From Marsupella aquatica (Eukaryota > Marchantiophyta): a stretch of 64,000 nt of DNA. The stretch lies in assembly GCA_973895155.1 (NCBI GenBank), contig OZ316893.1, positions 4,960,001 to 5,024,000 on the forward strand, read 5' to 3'. The notes under the pieces are model-generated. The model made no database searches. It saw only the letters and a list, made by a program, of their open reading frames with translations, and had not been told where the DNA came from. Made by a program: the position numbers and the translations under genes. Positions 21,546-34,559 of the stretch are shown piece after piece (position 1 is the first letter of the stretch; the number at the start of each line of letters is the position of its first letter).

Positions 21546-21592
21546 AGTGAGCCCATTCAGTGCTGAAAAGCCGTTCTGGCCTCAATCATTCT

Positions 21593-21627
21593 TCAATCTT
21601 CTTCTTCATCTTCTTCTTCTTCTTCCT
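21593..21627. repeat. CTT microsatellite
   Basis: TTCTTC(AT)CTTCTTC repeats immediately on the plant side of the bacterial junction. Confidence 0.8.
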
Positions 21628-22515
21628 GAGCTTGATGGATCGATCCTTCATGTTTTGACCTTCCTTCAAGTCGTTGTCCACGTACCCGCCTCCTGGCTTG
21701 TGAGGACTACGCCAATGTTTTCGATCGACAAATGCTGATGAGATCGATCCAGATAATGGTGACGAGCACTTGCCTTCGACGCGACGGCAAGTGATCGAGG
21801 AATGTTCGAGAAATGATGAGGTAATCATGCTTTGTCTGAGTCGTGCTTTGCCTTGCGGTCTGTGTGTTGTCGGAGTGCCTTTCTGTTTCTAATGAAGAAG
21901 AAAATAGATTGGGGATCGGTGATCAAGTCCTAGTACTAGAATCTCAAATTGTCAGTCAGTCAGGCGGTCCTCTCAGAGGTAGATTAGTCATCTGGATGGA
22001 CCACTTTTTGCGGAATGGGATGGAGATACATCTACCCTTGGGCCTGTGCTCTATTTCGTCCTTCATGTGGTGCTGCATGGGATGGATCCCCACAGCTCGG
22101 ATCTTTTCTCAGGAGACGCTGTTAGCTTACTTGTTGTACACTGGTGTACGAGAACAAAGATCGAGAACATTCAATTCTGAGTAGTGGGCAAGATGTTTTG
22201 AACGACGACGACGAACAATGACTTTCCTGTAGACTCCTGCGTGGAAGTCATCATTTGCGAGATTTGAAGAGCAGCAACCCGGCCAGTAAACCTTATAATT
22301 AGGCTCTTTGGCTCACGGTGGCAGTTCAGTAGCTGAGATCTGTGATTAGTTTCATATCTAGAACTTCTCGATTTTCTTTCCGCTGCAAAGCTTTGACCTT
22401 AGATGTCAGCAGACTGACCACTGCAGACCATGCTGTTATTCTTATTGCAGGCATTACTTTACGGGTGCAGTCAGAAACGCAAAGTCGAAGATCAATGCTC
22501 AACGTCGCCATGTAT

Positions 22516-22597
22516 CTGTGGGGAAGTTTGCCACAAATTGAGATACTTGGAGTTCAAGAACACTTGTTTTTCAATTTGTAGCAAACTTCCCCACAAG
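22516..22597. repeat. Foldback, 25-bp stem with about 30-nt loop
   Basis: Arms CTGTGGGGAAGTTTGCCACA...(22516-22541) and its inverse at 22571-22597 pair over about 25 bp with one mismatch and one offset base. Size and loop are those of a plant microRNA precursor, but a decayed MITE is equally possible. Confidence 0.75.
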
Positions 22598-23905
22598 ATC
22601 TGTGGAAGACTTTCTATAGACGGCCCCACCCCCCGATCCCCAGCCACATTGGAAAATTCTGCTTTCTGGATCGTCTCCGAAAATGTATCCTCGTGCTGCT
22701 CAAGCAGTGCCTTAATTTACGTTTTTTTCATGATTGCCTTCAGGTTCAAGGACAGAAAATACTGCTATTGTCGTATAGTACAGGATGAGTGTTATACAAC
22801 GCTGAATTTGCTTCAAGTTATTGCACTCCATAGTTACTTTTAACAATTCTTTTACTAGAGTGTGGTGTGTATATATAGATGTCTCCTTGGGTACATCGAC
22901 AGCAACCGACTTGGTAATTAATAGGCTGAGTGAATCGATCCCGCTACACGGATGAATGATAAAATGCGATTCCAAGTCATGCACTTCTGAGGAATATGGG
23001 ATTTCAGTGACTGTTCATGTTCGTCAGGTCGAAATTTTCAAGGAAAGTTTCTACGAAACACCACACGACCTTCCTGGACATGCTTTGTGCACATGCAGGT
23101 TACACCGAGCTAAATGCCTCAAGTATCACTACAGATCCTTGGGGATCAATTAACTTCAAAGATAGTCCTCTCTTTCCATTGCTGATTTAGAAACTTAAGT
23201 CTAATTTGGTTCATGACATTTTCGGATATAGGGTATATCCGAAATTCCAGCCCAAGTGCACGATATGTCGATCATGGTAGCTAGTGAACAGATTTAAATT
23301 GTGTTGCGTAGCTGGGTTGTTTCATTCGGAAAGAAGAACATTCAGGTGCCTCTCAACTTGAACCACTAGCTTTGATCGAAATAATTGGGAAGTGCCCAAG
23401 ATTCGTCCAAAGTCGTTTGGACAGCTTTACCTTCAAGGTGAATTGGCCAAGTTAATTTGCGCAGTGAGAGTCTAAAATGTGAACTAGAATGAGTCAGTCC
23501 AATTCGAAATGCGAATATCCGTAACCAGACTCATTGAAAACATTTGGCTGTACCGGTCCGATCGATTGCCAGTGTAATTACTATTGATTTTAATATTCAC
23601 CTGTATTCTCTTTTACCTCAAGTGTATTGCGGGTTGGCAACACCGCCATAAATATAATCTACGTCTTATTGGTGAATCGGATATGCACCTTAGAACTAAT
23701 GCTCCCAGAATCAGTGCAAAATGACATAAAGAGCCACTACAGTAGCTGTCTTTGGTTGTGGCGGGATTCCGAGTGATCCCATGATCCCATTGGTAGCTTC
23801 AGTCTCAAATCGGAACACAGCCTTCAGACAAGAATGTTCCAAGTCCGCAGAAAAATTGCCAGCAAACAATCTTATTGCTACTTTATAATCCAGATGAGAA
23901 GCCTG

Positions 23906-23956
23906 ATTCGCTGGCACATGGATCGCACAGATCCTCATTCGCTGGCACATGGATCT
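23906..23956. repeat. 19-bp direct duplication
   Basis: ATTCGCTGGCACATGGATC occurs at about 23907 and again at about 23938. Confidence 0.8.
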
Positions 23957-26867
23957 GGGCCAAGCATGTCGTGATGGTAAGGTATCATGGGATATCCACA
24001 CAAAAAAACACTTAAAAATACTGTGTCACTGTTGCTTCGGACCATTTCCGATTCTTTGAAGTTTTCAGAGTGTCGACTGATCGCACAGATCGTTCATGTA
24101 CCGTATACCACATGGGTCCTATCCATATTTCATGACTCGGATAGAGTAGTAATTCATTCCAGCTCAGATAATTGGGCAAAGACCTTGTGGGACCCTTAGC
24201 TTCTTCACGTGGTCTTCTTGCGCAGATTTGCCACTGCACCGAAGCCTGCTTCTATATTCCACAGTAGTCACTACGACGGTTCCAAACAGAGCTGAGGCCT
24301 CTAGTCTGCAGAACGACATCTATCTTCATGAACAGCATGGTGAAAGGCAGAAAATTAAACCAACAACTCAAACGATGTGTCCGAGCTTCAGCACAAAGGT
24401 TTTTTATGTCATTAACTTACTGTTGTAGCAAGTGCGGTTGAAAGTGTTTTATGGTTCACATTCAGAATCATCAATCTTTATGGGCCAAGATTTAAAGGCG
24501 GCTCAAATACCCTTAGAATGTCGAATTAACTTCTGCATGTAAGAAGTCGTTACTCTGGCCACAGTGAAGTACAATCTGTAGCTCTTAATTTCATACTATG
24601 CTTTCGTGGCTCATAATTTACGTCAAAATAATATCGAACAAATCACTTTTTCAGGAGAATTCATTTGCAATGAGTGAACTATAATGTTGTGAAATTGGAA
24701 TGGCATATTGCGAAGTGTTTGGAGCGTGGAAGTGGACACCTTTGCCCGAACGTATTCAACTTTTCATCGTTTCTGGCTTGAAAGCAATAAGTACCCACAG
24801 AACAAGTGTTCAACTGCACAGTAGATGGAAGATGGCCAGCGAGAGAAGTCCCAACAACCCTCGACAGTAATCTAGTTCTCAAACTCTTCGTGCGGTTAAG
24901 CTTAATTTACGCTTTCAAATCCAGATTATGACCCATCCAGGTTTGTGGTCATAAATCGTCCGGGAACCAAAGTGCATAATTTTATCAGAATACCATTGCA
25001 ATTTCTAAAAGTTACCACCAAACACCCCCCATTACTGTTCAACATTTCTTCTGTCCACGTGCCTTGTCGGCAACAACCACAGTATTTCTTGCCATCGTTG
25101 GCCCTCCTTATATGTGAATGCTGTAAGCTTTCTGGGTAGCTTCCCTATTGAAAGCAGCTTGACTGTAGACTGAGGCCGATATGGCAAATTTTGCTAAGAT
25201 CCGGCACACCTATTGCATATTATTATTCAAATTCACTATGGCAAAGGAACTCACGAGTTTAGGATATAGCCGGAAAACTATCTAAGGAAACTAGAGAATT
25301 TGCAATCACCACAAACTTGCACAAATTCAATTCTGCAGCAGGACAGGACATTTCTCAGGTAACTGCTTGCTCTCTCGATCACCAATCTTCAGTGACCACT
25401 CTCGAGCTCTCTCCAAGTCTACTTCAACATTGGTGGGCTTCGAGTTCATACGAACGAAGGGAGCTGATCTTTTGCACATGTACCCAAACATCATGTAAAC
25501 TATACAGACCATCGAATTCATGTGCACTCAATATTGAACGGATCATCAGAGTACTGTTTGAGTGGCTCCGTACAGCTGTTAATAAACTGAAGGGACCAAG
25601 CTACACCAATTCAAGGATGTGAATGTTTTCATTACAGATGAAACCCAATCAGGTTGGAATCCCTTCAGAAGGCCACAGGTGACTCATTTCCGACTTACTG
25701 GACAAGCGGCTGATGATGAAATCGGTACTGTACTTTCCAATTGGCCAGAGTTCTGAGATCACAGGTTCGTGACCCCAGCTTGCGGTAGCTTCACTTTCAC
25801 AGTACGTTCACTATATGCAACTCCCCTACTTGACTCTAGCTCCCGCAGCTGCCTAGCCATGTGCTCAGTTGTATTTGCCTCCATTGTAGGCCATTGATTT
25901 GAAATCGTTCGTCATACATTCCCCAGATTTCCATCTTCATCCTCGATTACCAGGTGTCCACAATGGTGCTCCCACTGCTGCTTCCTGTCACAATTCCCGA
26001 GATCACAATTTGTCTCGTATCAATCCTTGACTCAAAGGTGACCGAGAAGGTGACTTTGCATGCTCTCACCATCCCCCCTTCATTATCGCTAAATTTCTCT
26101 GCCTCCCACGCTTCTTACTCTCACTTTACCACCGCGGCTATTATCCCCCACGTTTGGGAGATGGGCGGCTCCCGCACTCACAACAATAAGATAAAAGCAG
26201 GATGGGGCCAGTTGATTTGCAACAGTACCTACTGTAGGGAGGATTAAACTAAATGCTCACCATTTACGAATGCTACAATTCTTATTTGGAAGTAACCCGA
26301 CCTGATATTGGTTCCAACAAAGTACGACTCACAAATTCTACCAATTGATCTGTGCCAAAATTCGTTCTCGATTCGGGCTAAAGTAACATTCTGTTCGGAG
26401 GCCTTCGTGCTGCACTTGGTTCACGAGGACAAAGCTATATATCATTCATGGACAAAGCCTGCACTAGCTTCGGTCAAAATTAGAGCAGAGGTTTAACATT
26501 CGAGAACAAACATTTTTCACCGCAGGAGGGGCAGATTTGATGGTAATATTCGACATAAATGTGTCCCTTTTGGGGGTGGCGTCCGCCGTTATCCGTTGTT
26601 GCTGGGTGGCATGGGCAGTGGGGTCCTGACACTTTAACTCCGATTGACGGGTTAAGGGTTTCATGGTTGACCCGCTTGTTGCATATATCTACAGTAAAAT
26701 AAACACACGCAAGTTCGCTCGTCCAAAGAATTTGGATGGCTCAGTTCGTTGTCCAAAGAGCATAGAACGGGTCATTTGCCGGAATTGGGAGACTTTTTGC
26801 AGCTCTTGCGGTTCGTAATGGTGGGACTCATCCTGTGACTTCATGAAGTGGCCTGAAGTTTTGCCAC

Positions 26868-26927
26868 GAGAATTGCCACGCTCAACTACCTCCCAGCTAC
26901 TTGAGGTAGTTGAGCGTGGCAATTCTC
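26868..26927. repeat. Perfect 25-bp inverted repeat, 10-nt spacer
   Basis: GAGAATTGCCACGCTCAACT... (26868-26892) is followed by CCAGCTACTT and then its exact reverse complement (26903-26927). A 25/25 match means it is recent, under selection or a mobile-element relic. Confidence 0.92.
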
Positions 26928-27470
26928 TTCGATCCGTCCTGGACTGGATTAGCTTGAATCGTGAGAGAATGGCACAGAAGAACGTCTCACGGACGACTTA
27001 CTGTTGTCTGAATTGATAGTGGCCAACAAGATATTTTCGCCAGCATGTATCATCAGTTTCTGTGGTGAAAAGCCGTTCGCTGCGGTGATTTCTCGCGACC
27101 GTTTAGGAGAGATGATTATCTCCTAAAGGCAAGCTTCAGGTTGCAAAGAAAATGAGTCGACAGCTGGCTGCAGGGAGTGTGAGGTAGGATTTGGCCCTAA
27201 TACATATTGTGAGGAGTAGGCACGAGGAGGTCTCTTCCATGGATGCATCCTGTTAATTGACTTGAGCTGATGCTATGCGGGATGCTCAGATTCCAGGTAT
27301 CTCGTTGCCTTGTGGAGCTTTGCCGCCTTTTCCTTTACATCTGGTTGAAGTCTTCTTGCTTAGTTGGACCCTTTCGTTTCCCTCGCGATCAGTCGGAATT
27401 TTCTCCACACCCAAGATATATCATCTGCAAAGTCTTAGGGGTTGAACTTGTTGCAGCATGGGATTCGGAT

Positions 27471-27522
27471 ATTTACATCTTGATGGTTTCACTTATATTT
27501 ACATCTTGATGGTTTCACTTAC
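27471..27522. repeat. 26-bp tandem duplication
   Basis: ATTTACATCTTGATGGTTTC plus CACTTA occurs twice back to back (27471-27496, 27497-27522). Confidence 0.92.
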
Positions 27523-29455
27523 AGATTTCCACGAATTTGCATATTGAAGAACATAGACGTTGAAAGCTTTTGTGAGGGCAGGAGAAATCGAATCTTCATT
27601 CTTATGAATATGGTAGTATAAGTTAAGAATGATAGCGTGTGCATGAGCAAATGCTGGCAACTACCAAAGCCCAACGGTGCACCTAAATTTGAATTAAAAA
27701 CCAAAGAAACGATACTTCATGATGAAGAAAACAACGTCATGACCGTGATGTTGTATTTACGGGATTGAGCCTAGTTAGGCAATGTCCTGATTATTTTAGA
27801 GTCGATTGCTTATTGCAATAGTGGCAAAATATTTTAGCGGCAGCAAGGTTGTACGGAAACCCACCTGTTGTTCAAATGTAACACTTGTTGACGAGTTTAG
27901 CAACAAAAAAGGAGCTCGTTTGACGGTAGGCCGTTCGTTTAGCTCAGCTTGTCAACAAATTCGTAATATCAAATCTGATAAATGCCAGATTGGGCTTTCG
28001 TTAGGCTCAGATCGCAGGCTCGAATATCATAGCAACTCAAAGAATCCTTTTCAAGCCTGTGAGTCCTGCATGCAATACGAAACCACCGCAATTTTTGTAC
28101 TAGGTGGTACACCTTCTTGCAGTTGTGTATGGTGACAGTCTAGGGAGCACTTGTTATTCCTTTTTCCATCGGCATATTATCCGCTATCCTAATTTGTCTA
28201 TGGCAAGAGCTTTCAATTCTCCTTTCAACTAGTCCAGAGGCTAAGTGAAGAATATCTAGTTATCAAAACTGAGTCCTTTTTCAGTTTCGATTCGTTTTTC
28301 TTATCGCAAGAGCTATCATACTTTTCGCACTGGAACAAGGAAAGAACTCGTATAGAAACTGTTTTCTTCAAAGCGCTAACTACTACGAAATACACGTCCT
28401 GCAGAAACTACTTGTGTAGAATCGGCTGGAAAGTTTCTTTGAAGGACAAACGATTATTTGATCATAGTTATCGCTGCACTGCACGGCGTCCAAATTCAAC
28501 CGCAGGTCAACAACTGAACCTTTCGCAGTTATAAAAAATTCACATTTATATGAACAAGTTCGAATTGAATTTGTCTATTCTCTCGAAGATTTGGCCATTC
28601 AACTATACTTGAACTTGTGCAATTTTGAGAACTTTATTTCGAAGCTTGAATGAATCAAGTCCGCAGCTCTGGCGGTTATTGCTCGCTGAACCCAATTTAT
28701 TGAAGGACTAGAACCACTCTAATCATGTAGATGAATTTGTCAGGCTAAGTGTGATAAATCTGTCGGAGTACTTGCCCATCTTCATTTATTTTTGAGAAGA
28801 TTCTGCTGCCACGGTGTAATGTCGGGTGCATGACTTCAGTGTCCCCCAGTACCTATTTAAACAATTACTCGGTCTCCATTGCATGTCACGCTTGTTTTTC
28901 TACTGCAAACCTGTTCTAACACTGAGCCGACCTTCACAGTGATATTATGATCGTAATCATATTATCTGAACGTGGAATTGTTTGGCATTACGCTTGCTGT
29001 ATGCCGGACACAGCCCTTCACGTGAATTTTCTGGGGCTTCGATGTCCTTCGTCATTTCATCACTCCTTCCTTAAACGCTTCCACGGGAGGTACTATCCGA
29101 AAAGCAATCAACGACATCCCTCGATCAGTCTGAGAGAAGCCAAAAGAAATCAATCTGATTTAGAAAGTACAAACTTGCAAAGAGAATTAGACAAGCAGCT
29201 AGCTACAACATGCGCTCGATCGATCACAGGGAAAGAGTCTCTTGATCAACTTGAATAAGAGGCATTAGTACAAAATACCACTTGAGCATTACAGAAGTCC
29301 ATACCTATTGCATGTTCGGAGCCTGCATGTTCGGAAGAGCCACACCAGTCAGTCACATCCTGCTAGTTATGAGCTCCAGGGAACGCAGGACGCCTTCAGG
29401 GTAATTGGAAGGTTGGGGGGGCAAAGAAATGAATGGACGATAAGGCCAGGCATGG

Positions 29456-29943
29456 TCAGGTAAGCTGGATTCCCCCGGGAATGCGCACGCCAGGGACGCG
29501 AGGGATTATTGTCTTCGCAGGCAAGCTGATTCCGTTGACACGAGAATTTTGAGGTTGGCTAGCTGGGGTAAAGGAGGCAGATGGAGGCCTTTCAGGTGAC
29601 AGGCGGTTTGACACTGGAGGAATGGAGAAGCCTGGGACGATAGTTATGCCAGGCCGAGTGCCCTTACTGGGAGGCGGAGGCAGGGCAACCTCGGGAAGTT
29701 TGGGCAACGAGACTCGAGGGAGAGGAAGGTGAGGAAGCGGAGGCGAGGCAACCTTGGGAAGTCTGGCAAGGAGAGCGGGCGCAACGAGACCTGTGGAAGT
29801 TGAAGGGTACTGTCCAGAGAAACATCATAGTCTACCCGCTCGCTGAAACTGGCAGAAGTAAGCGATGCCTGTGCGAGAATCCACACTGCCACCAGGACCA
29901 GAGCTCCCAAGAATGACCCTCGGCTACGGTTAGTCACAGCCAT
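29456..29943 (-). pseudogene. Secreted proline-rich protein, degenerate paralogue
   Basis: ATG at 29943 (MAVTNRSRGSFLGALVL) opens a hydrophobic signal peptide, FLGALVLVAVWILAQASLTS, followed by FSERVDYDVSL, which parallels the THTEFDVDV segment of the two neighbours. A frameshift near 29775-29795 moves the natural proline-rich reading (LARLPKVASPPLPHLPLPR, VSLPKLPEVALPPPPSKG) into another frame, which then runs to the stop at 29456. The conserved C-terminal VFPTFG motif is absent. It may be a pseudogene or hold a single sequencing error. A TTATATAAT box lies near 30130, about 190 bp upstream. Confidence 0.62.
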
Positions 29944-31337
29944 GTTTGAACCAGTCAACTCGATCCCGGCCGTACCCTGATCAAAGCGCATGCAAAAAGC
30001 ACGAAATGCTCAGGTTCCCAAACTGATTAAGGAGTTGCACGCACCGCCTCAGAAGAGCACCTGAGGTAAACAAAGCTGGACAACGAGTGAATCTAGACAT
30101 CGAGCAAATAGGTCCCAGTACGTGCAGATTATATAAGTATTTCAAGCCCTGTCGGAGGGCAGCCTGAGCCTTGTCAAGCTACTTCGGCATCGTCTCAGCC
30201 ATCAATCTCTGGATCGTACGTGGTTGTTGGTGCGAGCTTACTATGTATGCCGTAAATCATCTGTCTGCTGCCAGCTTCGTCATAAAATAATCTCGGATAT
30301 TCATGTTGACTAAGTGAGTCTCATCCCAGTCTCAGGCTCTCACATCGCGGGGTTGGTAGGTTTCGAGGCTGTTCATCTGACATCAAACCGCTCCAGCAGT
30401 CGATCAGTGCAGAATTTGCAAGAACCACTGTAGCACTGCAGAAGTGAGAAGGACGGCCAGTGTGTCCGAGATGACAGGACCAGAACTCTTGAAACGTCCA
30501 TCTGATCTGGCCAGGGGTAGCTCGATCCCATTCGACGACTTTGCGTCCGGAATTTTGAAATTGGCAGGTGACAGTTCTGACTTGAACTGGTCCTACCCAT
30601 GCAAGCCTGCACCTTTTTCACCGAAACATTCTAGTGTAGCTCGAACGGCTTCCTTTCTTGCAAGCTGATCGGTTAAATTATCAATGCATTCGGTAGATTA
30701 TTGCTCAAGTCGTCGACTGTGAAGTCTGTTGCTGAGAAAACAATAATGGCGACATGACTGGGTGTACGTCCCACGTTGATTGTTCTTCCAATTGCTTCGC
30801 TACTCCAAGCCGACGGTGCATTCTGACCGCAATTAGGAATCCGCAATTAGGAATCTAACATTGATGCCCTTAGTCTTTGTTAAGTGGGTAGATAGGAATC
30901 TCGCGAGCCAGGAATTCGAAGCTTTCGAAACCTAACCCTCTCGATGACAATCATGGTACGTCACGATGACAATCATCCTCTTGATTGGGGTTGGCAAAGA
31001 TGAACAGTGAAGACCTTGCGTTAAACTGCTTCGTTCCATACCAAGCATTAATTTGGACCAGCTCCTGAAGAAAGGTATAAGATCTGCAGCATCTTGCATG
31101 GGATACACCCAGTTCAGGAGTTGCTTTCTCGCATATCAATCCTTACCTTGGAAGTGAGGAGTAGAGTTCCGTCGCTCGGCTCCGTGATCATTCGGATGTT
31201 GAGCTGGCTACCAAAGTTCAGCGTCAGTGAGAAACTGACTTTAAGGAAGATTGACAACGTACTGGGATCGAAAGAGAGTGTGATATTTTACTTCTAGCTT
31301 CCATTGCTCAGGCATTCTCGAAGCTCATACGTGGGAG
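29944..31337. other. Shared upstream region of two divergent proline-rich genes
   Basis: The genes at 29943 (minus) and 31338 (plus) diverge from this 1.4-kb region. TATA-like boxes lie near 30130 (minus) and GGTATAAG near 31074 (plus). No other coding region is supported. Confidence 0.45.
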
Positions 31338-31961
31338 ATGGCTGCAATAAGATGCAACAGGAGTTCGATGGTGGGAGGTGTAGCGTTAGTCCTCTGGGCT
31401 CTCGCTCATGTCAGTCTTTGTTCTGCCGATATCAGCACGCACACGGAGTTTGATGTTGACGTGACAGCGTCGGGGCTCCCCACATTCTCCCTCCCCACAT
31501 TCCCCCTCCCCACTCTCCCCACTCTCCCCAAGCTTCCTCAGTTCTCGTTGCCTCCTCTCCCACAAATTTCTCTGCCGCAGCTCCCTAAAGTTAGTCTCCC
31601 GCCGCTGCCTGGTCAAGTCACCCTCCCTGGGTTGAATGTGCCTAAGTTCTCCTTGCCTCCATTGCAGCCCCTCAATGTTCCCGAGTTCATGCTACCCCCT
31701 TTTCCCCAGCCTACCGTCTCCATTCCAAAATTCCCTGGTGTGACGCTCCCATCTACAACGTTGCTTCCGCCTCTACCTGCCTTCAAACTCCCCGCCCTCT
31801 CCATTCCTCCCGTACAGCCTCGAACCTTTACCGTACCCGAGGTGAATCCAGCTGGCCTCACCATACCCAAGTTTACTGTTCCTCCAGTTTCCCTGCCTCC
31901 CAGCACATTCGTTTTTCCCACGTTTGGAAGAAAGGCATCCCCGGGAACCACAAAGAACTAG
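31338..31961 (+). CDS. Secreted proline-rich protein (207 aa)
   Basis: ATG at 31338 (GGGAGATGG). An N-terminal signal peptide, MVGGVALVLWALAHVSLCSA, is followed by DISTHTEFDVDV, then a long Pro/Leu-rich body made of short units such as LPTFSLPTFPLPTLPTLPKL and ISLPQLPKVSLPPLP, and a conserved end VFPTFGRKASPG. No cysteines or membrane segments in the body. This is the layout of structural cell-wall or extracellular-matrix PRPs, though it lacks the classical PPVYK motif. Intact single-exon gene, between two paralogues on the minus strand. Function as a wall protein is inference. Confidence 0.85.
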   Translation: MAAIRCNRSSMVGGVALVLWALAHVSLCSADISTHTEFDVDVTASGLPTFSLPTFPLPTLPTLPKLPQFSLPPLPQISLPQLPKVSLPPLPGQVTLPGLNVPKFSLPPLQPLNVPEFMLPPFPQPTVSIPKFPGVTLPSTTLLPPLPAFKLPALSIPPVQPRTFTVPEVNPAGLTIPKFTVPPVSLPPSTFVFPTFGRKASPGTTKN

Positions 31962-31969
31962 GGCGATGC

Positions 31970-32790
31970 AGAATGGGCCGGTCGAGGGTTTCTTTGGCTG
32001 GTAAGGATCTCTGTAAATTTGAATTCTCTGTTTAACGAGTTTTCGTCAGATTGTAAATGAATAGTCTCTATGTTCATCCTGCTGTTTTAGTATCTTGGAT
32101 GCATACAGAAACATAAATCTTCTTGTTGCATTCTGTGTTGTGCATTGGAAAGAACAGCGAGTGTTCAAATTTCACCTTGGTCAAGTTGCTGCTGACAACT
32201 CTGTAAGTTGGAGGAATGGATTCAACAACAGTCGGCGTCTTCATCAGTGGGGTAAACCAAGATTCTGCACCAAGAAACCGGCTGCTTTAGTACAACTACA
32301 TCAACTGGTAGATCCTAACACTGAGTCAAGTACAAATACATCAGTTCACATTGCGAACGAAGCCCTTGATATGGCACTACTTAAACGTAGCTCAAGATGC
32401 TGGGGCGACACGGAAATAATTCGCAGGAGTTCAAGACGAGAGATATCGAAACAATTCCGAGATTAGACATTTATTTTGAAACGGTACAGATGTTTAAAAG
32501 TACATTTGGTAATAAGTGGAAATTTCCACAAGATGGCGCAAAAGGGGGCGCAAGACTGACAATAGTCACAACCATCAGCTGGATCTATCTTCTGGTCACA
32601 GTTGATTTGTAGCTACATGGCTATCAATAAAATCTCAATAGAGGAATTGACAATGTTCTATATCTTTATAGTGCACACCTCTTTGGTGACACTAATTTAC
32701 TGGATACAAGACATCGAGGGAAAGCTTCGAAACATAAATAGGGACTGACCCAACTGACTTGTTCTGTCATACTGCTAAGTTCTAAGATTC
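31970..32790 (+). repeat. Diverged duplication, copy A
   Basis: Shared blocks with copy B include CATCAGCTGGATCTATCTTC / CATCAGCGGGATCTGTCTTC, AAATCTCAATA, and GGGAAAGCTTCGAAA / GGGAAAGCTTTGAAA, in the same order. Confidence 0.65.
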
Positions 32791-34559
32791 ATGGCAAGAG
32801 TGTTCTGGATAATTGTGTCTGATTCATCCACGTGCTGTGGTACAGATGCAGCCTCTATTTTCCTTCTTGTGATTACCATACTTCGATTAAATGAGTACTT
32901 TGGACGTGCATGGGACTTGTGCTTCAGCCTCACTTAGCTGTAACTTTTTAGAAACCTATGGCCTTACCAATCCCTACCACCGCCACCTTCCGAGATCATG
33001 GTTGGCTCATGCGACCCCCAGGATGTAGGCCAACTACTTATAGCACATTTAAATGAGATTTCGCTTTATAATCTGATTCCCGTCTAGTGTCGACATGTGC
33101 ATCTTGGATTTAAAACCCCCTTCTGTCGTCCTTCGTCCTTGACGATCCTAAAAATTTCAGTGGATGTCTACCGAGGTTTCACATCGCATGCTTGGAGTGA
33201 ATCGCAGACTTATCACTAGCTAAATACACTTCACTTGTGCAAATTTCCACGACCCTATATGAAACCTCGCCTGGACAGAGATTCTATCCAAGTACGTGCG
33301 ATTTATCGTATGGCGTTTACTTGTCGAGGTGCACATACTCAAGACTGTAGCTGTATCATTTTGAGCATTGACCACTCGCAAGCTACCGTAGATCTCTGAA
33401 CTCTCATCACAATGTTCATCTCGATTGCGCAAGCTCTGATGCGGTTAAGTTATTGACTAATTGGAAGGAGTCCTTCCTCAATGTTTTTACTTAATTATGG
33501 CCCTTGACAAAATTACAGCCATGAAGAAATTCCAAGTACAATCTGAGATTATTTGAACTCAATACAATCTCAAATAACTTTTCCCCGTCTCTAGAAATCA
33601 TTTCTTTTAAAGTGCAATCCGATTTCGACTACAATTGTAGCCTCTCCAAGATGATTCCAATTACACCGTCGAACATTTATGGGATGAATCTGTTGATTAT
33701 GGTTGTTGTATGACTACTCCTGTCTGCAATGCGATAACTCTTCGTGCTAATACTCCGTGCTAGAACGTTGCTCTCCTAATCTTTGTCATTTCGTCCCAAT
33801 TCGTGAGCCCATGGCTCCAAAGAGTAGGTATCCTGAAAGTGTGTAGCAATTTAAGTACGTTGGTGATACCAAATTCAGTAAACAAACCAACTCCATGCAC
33901 AACCCCGTGCACAATTCAACCTCAAACCTCCAAAACAGAATTCAAAAGTTAATAACTATTCGCTATATACAATATATGTTACTATTTCTGGCACTTTAAC
34001 TCAGTTCCAAGTTAACCCAAGTGTCTGAACAGAAGGCCTTTTCCAATTCCCAGCGTGCTCTTATGATAAAATCGAAACTGGTAGCAAACATAATGAGCTG
34101 GCCAAACGTAGGCCTTGTGACGGCTACTTTGGCTGGAACACTACTTTGGCTGGAACACAGGCCCTATCCAAGGGAGGATTGGAATGATATTGCCAAAACT
34201 TGGAGCTGAGGAATTGGAATTCGTGAAGTCATGGTTGAGGACCGATGGGAATTGTAGGGACTTTATGAATTTCAACTCATGAACTGCTGTGATGATTTTT
34301 ATGGAACAAAATTAATGCTTTGCAGTTGAAATGTTCTCAGGTCAGAGAAGGCTTCATCCCAAGAACTCTTAACATACAAGACAGTCAAGACTTTAAATCC
34401 CCAACATCTCGATTCTCCCGTATCTTCTCAAAATCTTCTCCTGCCCCTAGCGTACCATTGATTTCCATTCCAGGAGATGTTAGGCTCCATGATGTGTCAT
34501 CAAATTCTCAATTTGACGAGTCTGTTAGATTGAAGATGAGGCCTCTAAATTCATAGTGT

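Larger units (their letters stand above)
14171..21585. other. Bacterial block, likely contaminant (Burkholderiales-like)
   Basis: Dense GC-rich coding with intergenic hairpin terminators, Shine-Dalgarno sites and no introns. The content is a restriction-modification methylase, DUF4365, an unknown protein, malate synthase G and a release-factor-like protein. Three genes carry single-base frameshifts, nearly all in homopolymers, without in-frame nonsense substitutions. The left edge is an N gap and the right edge is a direct join to plant-like sequence somewhere around 21546-21600. Taxonomic placement is from protein resemblance in memory. Confidence 0.85.
21586..29455. other. Plant intergenic DNA, no supported gene
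   Basis: AT-rich, about 42-45% GC by eye, with only short unrelated frames. The longest, 21843-22184 (113 codons), resembles nothing. Notable items are listed separately: a CTT microsatellite, two strong foldbacks and small direct duplications. Confidence 0.5.

Noticed and set aside
14171-21585. Horizontal transfer of a restriction-modification locus into the plant
   Set aside because: An N gap on one side, seven or more homopolymer indels and intact bacterial terminators fit contamination better. Kept as a testable alternative in the findings.
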